Source: NVQY01 sp047639325
Lineage (GTDB): Bacteria > Pseudomonadota > Alphaproteobacteria > Rhodobacterales > Rhodobacteraceae
Direction: 5' to 3'
DNA: 21,781 nucleotides
NCBI GenBank assembly: GCA_047639325.1
Contig: JBLINN010000025.1
Span: 1 to 21,781 of the forward strand
Each line of letters starts with the position of its first letter. Position 1 is the first letter of the stretch. Below the pieces are notes generated by a model. The model worked only from the letters and a program-made list of their open reading frames with translations. It searched no databases and had not been told where the DNA came from. Made by a program: the position numbers and the translations under genes. Below are positions 15,648-21,781 of this stretch, piece by piece.

Positions 15648-15756
15648 GGGGCCTGCCATTGTTATTACGCGCGACTTTAGGGCAATTGTTGGCCGGGGAA
15701 AACTGCTATCTGGTCAAGGCCCCGCAGCCGCGCTACCTCTATGGCAAACGCCAATC

Positions 15757-15762
15757 AAGGAG
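15757..15762 (+). promoter_or_regulatory. Shine-Dalgarno sequence deciding the pepA start
   Basis: AAGGAG six bases before the ATG at 15769. It fixes the start of pepA against a much longer open frame reaching back to 15163 through the antisense strand of lptF. Confidence 0.8.
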
Positions 15763-15768
15763 CGCTCC

Positions 15769-17268
15769 ATGAGCTGTCTGACCGCGATCACATTTCAGCC
15801 CACCAATATTGACGCCATCGCCGGCGCAATCGGGCATCTTGCCATCATCGTCACGCCGGATGGCAAAATGGATCATGCCGCGCGGCGGGCCAATCGGTTA
15901 ACCCGCGGTGCCGTTGCGCGCCTGATCGAAAGCAAGTCATTCACCAAAGCCAAACCCGGGCAAGTGATCGCGATCACCTGGCCTGCAGGTATGGCAGCTG
16001 ACTCGCTGGATGTGGTTGTTCTGGACCGCAAGACAAATGCCACGGACGCCCGTAAGGCCGGCGCGAACCTGGCCAAGGTGAAGGGGGCGAATCCGATGCT
16101 GGTGATGACCGGGAACATGCCCCTCGCGGCGGATCTGGCACTGGGCTTGGCGTTGCGCGCCTATACCTTTGACGTGCACAAATCAGCCGAGCCAGAAACC
16201 GACCCTGCGGACACTGATGCGGCCACGCCCGGCGACGTCACGATCGCCCATAACCGGGCCGACGACATGAACGCGGCACTGGCCCCCTTGCTGGGCATTG
16301 CCGAGGGGGTTCACATGACCCGGGATCTGGTGAACGAGCCCGCCAACATCCTGACCACCAGCGAATTTGCTGACCGTCTGGCGGAAATGACCGCCCTGGG
16401 ACTGGAGGTCGAGGTGTTGGACGAGGCCGCCCTGACCGACCTGGGCATGCGCGCCTTGCTGTGTGTCGGGCAGGGGTCCGATAGCCCATCCAAGGTTGTG
16501 GTGATGCAATGGAAAGGTGGCGAAAAAGACGCCGCGCCGCTGGCGCTGATCGGCAAAGGCGTGGTGTTTGACACCGGCGGAATTTCGCTGAAACCGGCGG
16601 CGGGCATGGAAGATATGACCATGGACATGGGCGGCGCGGGCGTGGTGGCGGGCACCATGCGCGCCCTGGCCCTGCGCAAGGCCAAGGCCAATGTTGTCGG
16701 GCTGGTTGGGCTGGTGGAAAACATGCCCTCGGGCAATGCCACACGCCCTGGTGATGTTGTGCGCTCGATGAAGGGCGACACGATCGAGGTGGTCAATACC
16801 GATGCCGAGGGCCGGTTGGTTCTGTGCGACGTGATGTGGTACGCGCAAGATCGGTTTGCGCCTGCGGGCATGATTGATCTGGCCACCCTGACCGGAGCGA
16901 TCATCGTCGGGCTGGGCCACGAAAACGCCGGAGTGTTTTCCAATGATGATGCGCTGTGCAACGCTTTTCTGCGGGCCGCCAAGGCCGAAAACGAAGGGGC
17001 CTGGCGGATGCCATTGGGTCAGGCCTATGACGATATGTTAAAGTCGCGGATTGCCGACATGAAGAATATCGGCGGTCGCCCCGCCGGGTCCGTCACCGCA
17101 GCGCAATTCCTGCAACGGTTTGTCAAAGACGGCATGCCGTGGGTTCATCTGGATATCGCCGGGGTGGCTTCGGTCAAATCCGAAACGTCGCTGGCGCCCA
17201 AAGGCGCGACGGGGTGGGGTGTGATGGCACTGAACCGCCTGGTGCAGGACATGTTCGAGGCTAAATAG
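15769..17268 (+). CDS. pepA: Leucyl aminopeptidase (M17 family)
   Basis: Cytoplasmic dinuclear-metal aminopeptidase that removes N-terminal residues, often Leu, from peptides; E. coli PepA also binds DNA in cer/psi recombination and carAB regulation. The 499-residue protein has the variable M17 N-terminal domain (1-175) and the catalytic domain with LVNEPANILT (187-196), IGKGVVFDTGGISLKP (261-276: Lys263, Asp268, Lys275), MDMGGAGVV (Asp286) and the signature NTDAEGRLVL (343-352: Asp345, Glu347). All expected metal ligands and the catalytic Lys/Arg (Arg349) are present. holC follows five bases after its stop, a pairing also known from gammaproteobacteria. Confidence 0.97.
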   Translation: MSCLTAITFQPTNIDAIAGAIGHLAIIVTPDGKMDHAARRANRLTRGAVARLIESKSFTKAKPGQVIAITWPAGMAADSLDVVVLDRKTNATDARKAGANLAKVKGANPMLVMTGNMPLAADLALGLALRAYTFDVHKSAEPETDPADTDAATPGDVTIAHNRADDMNAALAPLLGIAEGVHMTRDLVNEPANILTTSEFADRLAEMTALGLEVEVLDEAALTDLGMRALLCVGQGSDSPSKVVVMQWKGGEKDAAPLALIGKGVVFDTGGISLKPAAGMEDMTMDMGGAGVVAGTMRALALRKAKANVVGLVGLVENMPSGNATRPGDVVRSMKGDTIEVVNTDAEGRLVLCDVMWYAQDRFAPAGMIDLATLTGAIIVGLGHENAGVFSNDDALCNAFLRAAKAENEGAWRMPLGQAYDDMLKSRIADMKNIGGRPAGSVTAAQFLQRFVKDGMPWVHLDIAGVASVKSETSLAPKGATGWGVMALNRLVQDMFEAK

Positions 17269-17273
17269 GTTAA

Positions 17274-17732
17274 ATGGGCGCAGTCTATTTTTATCACCTG
17301 ACCCGGCAACCGCTGGAACACACCTTGCCGCTGTTACTGGGCAAGGCGCGCGGCGCGGATTGGCGCATTGCGGTGCGCGGACGCGATGCCAGCCGGATGG
17401 CGTGGCTGGATGAACGGCTGTGGATGGGTCCGGATGACGGGTTTCTGCCGCATGGGTTGGCCGGCGGGCCGCATGATGCGGACCAGTTAATCCTGCTGAC
17501 GACGGCACCTGAGGCCGCCAATGCACCCGACTGCCTGATGGCGGTGGACGGGGCAGATGTTAGCGCGCCCGAGGTCGACGCGTTGCAGCGGGTTTGCATC
17601 CTGTTTGACGGCAACGACCCGGACGCGTTGCAGGCAGCGCGCGGCCAGTGGAAGGCGCTGACCGATGCCGGATGCGCGGCGCAATACTGGTCGGAAGAGT
17701 CCGGGCGTTGGGAGAAAAAGGCCGAGCGGTAG
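17274..17732 (+). CDS. holC: DNA polymerase III subunit chi
   Basis: Chi subunit of the DNA polymerase III clamp-loader complex, which links the clamp loader to single-strand binding protein through its contact with the SSB tail. The 152-residue protein starts VYFYHLTRQPLEHTLPLLLGKAR and continues with WLDERLWMGPDDGFLPHGLAGG and LILLTT, all typical of the family, and includes VCILFDGND and a C-terminal QWKALTDAGCAAQYWSE. The length compares well with the 147 residues of E. coli HolC. The start ATG at 17274 has a weak AGG six bases upstream. It is probably translated from the pepA transcript. The gene ends in an AT-rich convergent gap. Confidence 0.93.
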   Translation: MGAVYFYHLTRQPLEHTLPLLLGKARGADWRIAVRGRDASRMAWLDERLWMGPDDGFLPHGLAGGPHDADQLILLTTAPEAANAPDCLMAVDGADVSAPEVDALQRVCILFDGNDPDALQAARGQWKALTDAGCAAQYWSEESGRWEKKAER

Positions 17733-17814
17733 AATTCAAATTAAATTACCAAGAACAACTGCGAATAAAATGGCACAAAGGCGCGTTGAACGAGAGCCAT
17801 TTACGGGTCGCGTT

Positions 17815-18396
17815 TTACCGCGTCAGAACCAGCGATCCACCGGTAATCTCTATCTTGCTCCACAACTGCAGATAAGACATGCCCAACAGCGATTGATCCA
17901 TGTCGCCCTGATTGACCCAGGCCCGGACATTCTTGTCAAAAACCGGCCCCAGATCGACCCGGTCGAGTTTCACCGGGGCGGTGCGCACTTCGCCATTGGC
18001 GGTCATCGCGCGGCCCGTATAGGCCAGATCCGCAAGCCTCAGGCCAACACGGCGTGCATCCTCCGGTGTCAGCACAACCTGACTGGCGCCGGTATCCACC
18101 ATGAATTCCACCGGTTTTTCATTCACCATCAGTGTCAGGTAATAATGCCCGTCCGGCGCGCGCGGTACCTTGACCTGACCGGCGCCGGTGACCACCGCCA
18201 GACTGGGGCGGACGGCGCGGCGGATATCATCCCACAGGCCAACGGCGGCAATCACCCCCAGAAAGATCAATCCCCAAGCAGCCGCCATTTGCACCGTTTT
18301 TCCAAGGGATTGGCGGTTGTGAATCACAAACCACGTCACCAAAACGCCGCCCAAAATGGCCAGGTAAATCAATCGTGCTGGATCAAAATCAGTCAT
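17815..18396 (-). CDS. Membrane-anchored retropepsin-like aspartic protease (clan AA, TIGR02281 type)
   Basis: A 193-residue protein with two N-terminal hydrophobic segments (about 9-25 and 38-55) and a C-terminal periplasmic-type domain from about 75. That domain carries the retropepsin active-site block FMVDTGASQVVLTPEDARRVGL (98-119, catalytic Asp101) and the later SLLGMSYLQLWSKIEI (169-184). This is the single-domain aspartic protease type found in many alphaproteobacteria, expected to act as a homodimer; its substrate is unknown. The start ATG at 18396 lacks a good ribosome binding site but overlaps the stop of a ten-codon frame by four bases. It lies 48 bases downstream of the marC-like gene on the same strand. 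Confidence 0.88.
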   Translation of the reverse strand: MTDFDPARLIYLAILGGVLVTWFVIHNRQSLGKTVQMAAAWGLIFLGVIAAVGLWDDIRRAVRPSLAVVTGAGQVKVPRAPDGHYYLTLMVNEKPVEFMVDTGASQVVLTPEDARRVGLRLADLAYTGRAMTANGEVRTAPVKLDRVDLGPVFDKNVRAWVNQGDMDQSLLGMSYLQLWSKIEITGGSLVLTR

Positions 18397-18425
18397 GTTT
18401 CAACGCCATATTGCATCTTCTTCAT
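18393..18425 (-). CDS. Possible ten-codon leader peptide upstream of the retropepsin-like gene
   Basis: On the minus strand, ATG at 18425 opens a frame MKKMQYGVET whose TGA (18395-18393) overlaps the ATG of the protease gene as ATGA. A CAGG lies six bases before this small start, whereas the protease ATG has no convincing ribosome binding site of its own. This suggests translational coupling. A frame this short can arise by chance, so it is only a candidate. Confidence 0.25.
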   Translation of the reverse strand: MKKMQYGVET

Positions 18426-18444
18426 GTAAGACCTGCCGACGTGA

Positions 18445-19062
18445 TTACGAGCCCGCAAAGCCAAAATCGCGCAACCCGTCCAGAATGAACTGCACCGCCA
18501 GCGCAGCCAGCAACATCCCCAGCAGCCGGGTCACCACATTGATCCCGGTCTTGCCCAGCAGCCGTTCCAGCACACCCGATATCAGGAACATCGCCAATAC
18601 CACGACCAGAACCGCCAGCATCACGCCGATGACCAGCGCCAGCCCGTCGATCCCCGGGCTTTGCCCGCTAAGCAGGATCATCGAGGCGATTGACCCCGGC
18701 CCGGCAATCAGCGGGATTGCCAGCGGAAACACCGAGGGGTCAGGGCGGGTCTCTTCGGTCTGATCCTCGCGCCGCTTGGTGCGGCGTTCAAACAGCATGT
18801 CCAATGCGGTCAGGAATAACAGCGCGCCGCCCGCCACTCGAAACGCGGCCATCGAGATGCCGACAAAGCCCAGAACAGTCTCGCCAAAGGCGGCAAACAG
18901 CGTCAGTAATCCTGCCGCCACCGCGCAGGATCGCAACGCGATGGCGCGGCGCTCGGGCGCGGTCATGCCTTGGGTTAGCGCCACAAATAGTGGCGTCAGG
19001 CCGAACGGGTCGATGATCACCAGCAAGGTCACAAAGGCGGATATGACAAAGGTCGGGTCCAT
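18445..19062 (-). CDS. MarC/YhgN family integral membrane protein
   Basis: A 205-residue, strongly hydrophobic protein with about six membrane segments. Family blocks are LLVIIDPFGLTPLFVALT (13-30), ALDMLF (86-91) followed by a charged cytoplasmic loop (92-110), and FPLAIPLIAGPGSIASMILL (112-131). MarC was once linked to multiple antibiotic resistance, a link later withdrawn; some homologues are proposed amino-acid transporters. No substrate is assigned. The ATG at 19062 shares one base with the stop of the upstream ABC-F gene (TGATG), so translation is probably coupled. An in-frame extension to 19107 lies within that gene and has no homology. Confidence 0.9.
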   Translation of the reverse strand: MDPTFVISAFVTLLVIIDPFGLTPLFVALTQGMTAPERRAIALRSCAVAAGLLTLFAAFGETVLGFVGISMAAFRVAGGALLFLTALDMLFERRTKRREDQTEETRPDPSVFPLAIPLIAGPGSIASMILLSGQSPGIDGLALVIGVMLAVLVVVLAMFLISGVLERLLGKTGINVVTRLLGMLLAALAVQFILDGLRDFGFAGS

Positions 19063-20915
19063 CAGGTGACCTCGGCGGTTTCCAGTTTTTCCAGCGCCGC
19101 CATCCAAAGGGCTTCGGCGCGGTCCAACGCGTTCATCACCTCGGCGTATTTACGCTGCCAAACCTCGGCTTCGCCCTTTTTAGGGTCTTCATACAGCGCC
19201 GGATCGGCCAGTTTCGAGGCCAGCTTGTCGCGCATCTGATTCAATTTTTGCACCCGCTCTTCGCCTTTGCGTGCCTCGGACCGCAGGGCCAGAACCGCGT
19301 CACGCGACGGTCTTTTGGGTTTGGCGGCAGCTTGCGTGGTTTTGGGCGCGGGTTTGTCGCGGCTTAGCAGCAGGCTGCGATAGGATAGCAAATCGCCTTC
19401 ATAGGGTTTGACCGTGCCGTCACTGACCAGCCACAGCCGGTCTGCCACCAACGACAAAAGGTGCATGTCATGGCTGACCAAAATGACCGCGCCGGAATAG
19501 GCGGTCAGCGCTTCGACCAACGCTTCGCGGCTTTCGATATCAAGGTGGTTGGTCGGTTCATCCAAGATCAACAGATGTGGTGCGGGCAGGGTGGCCAGCA
19601 GCAACGACAAGCGCGCCTTTTGCCCGCCTGACAGCCGACCGACAGCGGTATCGGCCTGATCCGGGCCCAACCCGAACCCGGCAAGCCGGGCGCGCAGTTT
19701 CGACTGGCCTTCGCCAGGACGTTCGCGCAGCAGGTGTTGCAGCGGCGTTTCGTCGACGTGCAGCTCTTCGACCTGATGCTGGGCGAAAAACCCGATACGC
19801 AACTTGTTAGAGCGGATCATCTTGCCGGATAACGGCGGCAACCGGTCCGACAACAGCTTGGCCAAGGTCGATTTACCCTGGCCATTTTTGCCCAACAGGG
19901 CAATCCGGTCATCTTGATCAATCCGCAGGTTCAGATTGCGCAACACAACCGTGTCGCCATAGCCAACCGTGACGCCTTCGGTGGCGATGATCGGCGGCGA
20001 CAGTTCTTCGGGTTCAGGAAAGCTGAACACCGTGCGTGCGGCATCTTCGGGCGCGCGGATTGTCTCCATCTTTTCCAGCATCTTGACCCGGCTTTGCGCC
20101 TGTTTGGCCTTGCTGGCCTTGGCTTTGAACCGATCCACAAAGGCCTGCAGATGCGCACGTCGTGCACCTTGCTTTTTGGCTGCCGACGCTTGAACCGCGC
20201 GGGCAGCGGCGCGTTGACGGGAAAACTGATCGTAATTGCCGGAATAATAGGTCAGGCTGCGGTTTTCCAAATGCAGAATGCCGCCGACGGCGCGGTTCAA
20301 CAGTTCTCGGTCGTGGCTGATGATGATCACCGTATGGGGATAGCGCGTCAGGTAGTTTTCCAGCCACAGCGCGCCTTCAAGGTCGAGATAGTTGGTTGGT
20401 TCGTCCAACAGCAGATAATCGGGCTGGGAAAACAGCACAGCCGCCAGAGCCACACGCATCCGCCAACCGCCGGAAAAGCCGCTGCAGGGCATCAACTGTT
20501 CGGCCGCATCAAACCCCAAACCGCGCAGAATGGACGAGGCGCGGCCTTCGGCGGACCAGGCGTCGATATCGGCCAGACGGGTCTGGACTTCGGCAATGCG
20601 TGTCGGATCGGTGGCGGTTTCCGCCTCGGCCAGCAGTTCGGCGCGTTCGGTGTCGGCGGCCAACACGGTGTCCAGCAACGATACCTCGTTACCCGGCACT
20701 TCTTGTGCGACACCGCCGATGCGGGCGCGGGCGGGCAGGGTGATGCTGCCGCCTTCCAGGTGCAACTCTCCCCGGATCAACCGGAACAAAGTGGTTTTAC
20801 CGGCGCCGTTGCGCCCGATCAGGCCAACTTTGTGGCCGGTGGGAATGGTCGCGCTGGCGGCCTCGAAAAGAGGGCGGCCTTCGACCGAATATGTGAGTTC
20901 TGTGATGCGTAACAT
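19062..20915 (-). CDS. ABC-F family ATP-binding protein, YheS-like
   Basis: Soluble ATPase with two nucleotide-binding domains and no membrane segment, expected to act on ribosomes in translation. The 617-residue protein has Walker A GRNGAGKT (34-41) with signature FSGGWRM (147-153) and Walker B LLLDEPTNYLD (168-178). A charged P-site linker holds FKAKASKAKQAQSRVKMLEKME (263-284). The second Walker A is GKNGQGKS (342-349), with LSGGQ (428-432) and LLILDEPTNHLD (448-459), followed by a C-terminal coiled-coil extension (about 535-615). FRAKA/FKAKA and the IDAWSAEGRASSILRGLGF region match E. coli YheS best. The ATG at 20915 fits the YheS start; a frame to 20990 adds non-homologous residues. No Shine-Dalgarno is visible upstream. 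Confidence 0.93.
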   Translation of the reverse strand: MLRITELTYSVEGRPLFEAASATIPTGHKVGLIGRNGAGKTTLFRLIRGELHLEGGSITLPARARIGGVAQEVPGNEVSLLDTVLAADTERAELLAEAETATDPTRIAEVQTRLADIDAWSAEGRASSILRGLGFDAAEQLMPCSGFSGGWRMRVALAAVLFSQPDYLLLDEPTNYLDLEGALWLENYLTRYPHTVIIISHDRELLNRAVGGILHLENRSLTYYSGNYDQFSRQRAAARAVQASAAKKQGARRAHLQAFVDRFKAKASKAKQAQSRVKMLEKMETIRAPEDAARTVFSFPEPEELSPPIIATEGVTVGYGDTVVLRNLNLRIDQDDRIALLGKNGQGKSTLAKLLSDRLPPLSGKMIRSNKLRIGFFAQHQVEELHVDETPLQHLLRERPGEGQSKLRARLAGFGLGPDQADTAVGRLSGGQKARLSLLLATLPAPHLLILDEPTNHLDIESREALVEALTAYSGAVILVSHDMHLLSLVADRLWLVSDGTVKPYEGDLLSYRSLLLSRDKPAPKTTQAAAKPKRPSRDAVLALRSEARKGEERVQKLNQMRDKLASKLADPALYEDPKKGEAEVWQRKYAEVMNALDRAEALWMAALEKLETAEVT

Positions 20916-21056
20916 GCGCGCGGTGTGGCGCAGGGATGCGCGGCTGTCAATCGGGCTGGAACAACTCTCTTTCCAAGGCCGCCAAGCCATGTTAGGCGCC
21001 GCGCGATATGCACGGCGTGGGCATTTGACCCGCCGCCAGATTTAGGAGATCGCCCG

Positions 21057-21479
21057 ATGGCACTGGAACGCACCTTTTCGATCATCAAACCCGATGCAAC
21101 CCGCCGCAACCTGACCGGCAAAATCAACGCCAAGTTCGAAGACGCCGGTCTGCGGATTGTCGCCCAAAAGCGCATTCACATGACCAAGGCACAGGCCGGA
21201 GTGTTTTACGGCGTGCATTCGGAACGCCCATTTTACGGCGAATTGTGTGACTTCATGTCGTCCGAGCCAGTTGTTGTGCAGGTTCTGGAAGGTGAAAACG
21301 CCATTTCGAAGAACCGCGAAATCATGGGCGCCACCAACCCCGCAGACGCCGCACCCGGTACCATACGCGCCGATTTTGCCGAAAGCGTTGGCGAAAACTC
21401 GGTCCACGGATCGGACGCGCCGGAAACTGCGGCTGTTGAAATCGCCTACTTCTTTTCGGGCCTTGAGCTGGTCGGGTAA
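21057..21479 (+). CDS. ndk: Nucleoside diphosphate kinase
   Basis: Transfers the gamma-phosphate from NTPs to NDPs by a phospho-histidine intermediate, keeping the NTP and dNTP pools balanced. The 140-residue protein has FSIIKPDATRRNLTGKI (7-23, Lys11), FYGVHSERPFY (50-60), GATNPADAAPGTIRADF (91-107) and the catalytic NSVHGSDAPETA (His117). The length and all active-site residues are those of the family. The ATG at 21057 is fixed by AGGAG at 21044-21048, eight bases upstream; an open extension reaching 20925 is not conserved. It is divergent from the ABC-F gene with a 141-base gap, and two AT-rich hairpins follow its stop. Confidence 0.97.
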   Translation: MALERTFSIIKPDATRRNLTGKINAKFEDAGLRIVAQKRIHMTKAQAGVFYGVHSERPFYGELCDFMSSEPVVVQVLEGENAISKNREIMGATNPADAAPGTIRADFAESVGENSVHGSDAPETAAVEIAYFFSGLELVG

Positions 21480-21480
21480 C

Positions 21481-21501
21481 CGGAATTTTTTAAAAATTCC
21501 G
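21481..21501. terminator. AT-rich perfect palindrome after ndk, possible terminator
   Basis: CGGAATTTTT (21481-21490), one central T and AAAAATTCCG (21492-21501) form a perfect 10-bp inverted repeat that starts one base after the ndk stop. As RNA the tip would open to a small loop. The stem is AT-rich at its top with CGG/CCG at the base, and no separate T-run follows. Confidence 0.5.
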
Positions 21502-21504
21502 AGC

Positions 21505-21526
21505 AAATTTCTTCCTTAAGAAATTT
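21505..21526. terminator. Second AT-rich hairpin between ndk and the convergent gene
   Basis: AAATTTCTT (21505-21513), a four-base loop CCTT and AAGAAATTT (21518-21526) pair perfectly over nine bases. The right arm includes two bases of the stop codon of the convergent gene (TTA on the plus strand at 21525-21527). With the previous palindrome it fills the whole gap between the two genes, as expected for a bidirectional terminator region. Confidence 0.5.
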
Positions 21527-21781
21527 ATCTCGTCCGGTCTATCACACCAATCGCATCAAGGGCCGCCTCAAAGTCAGAGCGGCCCTTGTCATATGACCGG
21601 GCCTTCAGCGCGTCAAACCGCAGCCGCAGGTCTGCTTTTTCGGGGCCTTTGCAATCGTTCCACGGGCGGCCCTGCAAGGCCATGACCAGAACGTAGTAGC
21701 CGATGAAATGCGGCTTCATTCCGGTTTCCAACATCCGCCCATAAGCCGCATCCGCACCAAGTGCGCGCAACGCCGCGGCGG
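21525..21781 (-). CDS. TfoX/Sxy C-terminal domain protein (5' end beyond window)
   Basis: The frame is open from the window end to a TAA at 21527-21525, giving about 85 residues of a C-terminal part. LRALGADAAYGRMLETGMKPHFIGYYVLVMALQGRPWNDCKGPEKADLRLRFDAL has the layout of the TfoX C-terminal domain: a helix-hairpin-helix-like LxxLGA start, then a YxLxxALxGxxWxxx..EK pattern. Full TfoX/Sxy proteins regulate competence in gammaproteobacteria; in alphaproteobacteria the role is unknown, and stand-alone C-terminal-domain proteins exist. Without the N-terminus I cannot tell which form this is. It is convergent with ndk. Confidence 0.7.
   Translation of the reverse strand, partial: AAALRALGADAAYGRMLETGMKPHFIGYYVLVMALQGRPWNDCKGPEKADLRLRFDALKARSYDKGRSDFEAALDAIGVIDRTR

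Noticed and set aside
15163..15768. In-frame extension of pepA by about 200 residues
   Set aside because: It runs antisense through lptF, has no M17 homology, and the AAGGAG at 15757-15762 marks the true start at 15769.
17768..17802. AAATGGC/GCCATTT inverted repeat in the holC-protease gap
   Set aside because: The arms are seven bases with a 21-base loop and no T-run, too weak to call a terminator.
17665..18429. 254-codon plus-strand open frame spanning the end of holC and the retropepsin-like gene
   Set aside because: It overlaps holC in another frame and is antisense to the VDTGAS protease; its translation shows no domain.
19914..20912. 332-codon plus-strand open frame
   Set aside because: It is the antisense shadow of the ABC-F gene, whose Walker and signature motifs are intact on the other strand.
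19062..20915. NYLD in place of NHLD after the first Walker B of the ABC-F protein, considered as a defect
   Set aside because: Catalytic Asp and Glu of DEPTN are kept and the second domain has NHLD; variation at this position is tolerated in the family.
1..21781. Mobile elements, CRISPR arrays, toxin-antitoxin or phage-defence genes
   Set aside because: No transposase, integrase, direct-repeat array or recognisable defence motif was found; gene content and style are uniform core chromosome.

Overview
The window is about 21.8 kb of GC-rich, densely packed bacterial chromosome. Protein sequence style and gene order point to an alphaproteobacterium of the Rhodobacteraceae/Roseobacter group. The cues are the prfA-prmC-DUF4167 order, a run lptF-lptG-lptD-surA-pdxA-rsmA with a divergent pepA-holC pair, and a small cysteine-rich secreted protein of a type I associate with this family. 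No tRNA, rRNA, IS element, phage gene or CRISPR array was seen. Nearly all genes are core housekeeping genes, and no stretch looks recently acquired. The longest gene-free gap is about 245 bases (7153-7397).

Layout. (1) 1-461: the 3' end of an unrecognised gene, convergent with mazG (465-1283, minus). (2) 1348-4897: a plus-strand operon of an M20 amidohydrolase, two tandem but distinct ureohydrolases (a SpeB-type agmatinase and a guanidinobutyrase-like paralogue) and a DUF1499 membrane-anchored protein. It looks like a unit for breaking down guanidino or acylated amino compounds. (3) 4838-5125, minus: a small secreted cysteine-rich protein whose 3' end lies inside the DUF1499 gene. (4) 5246-8039, plus: prfA (release factor 1), prmC (the methylase that modifies its GGQ glutamine) and a DUF4167 protein. 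(5) 8050-15635, minus: lptF, lptG, lptD, surA, pdxA, rsmA, mostly joined by 4-base stop/start overlaps. This unit couples LPS export and outer-membrane assembly to pyridoxal phosphate synthesis and 16S rRNA methylation. (6) 15769-17732, plus: pepA and holC. (7) 17815-20915, minus: a YheS-type ABC-F ATPase, a MarC-family membrane protein and a membrane-anchored retropepsin-like protease. (8) 21057-21479, plus: ndk, followed by two AT-rich perfect hairpins and the 3' end of a TfoX C-terminal-domain gene (minus) that runs off the window.

I did not find a clearly new biological system. The points most worth following are: the tandem ureohydrolases with different active-site loops beside an amidohydrolase; the structured leader before the DUF4167 gene; the double hairpin after ndk; a likely family-wide intergenic repeat carrying the rsmA leader; a ten-codon leader frame before the retropepsin-like gene; and a possible leaderless start for the ABC-F gene.
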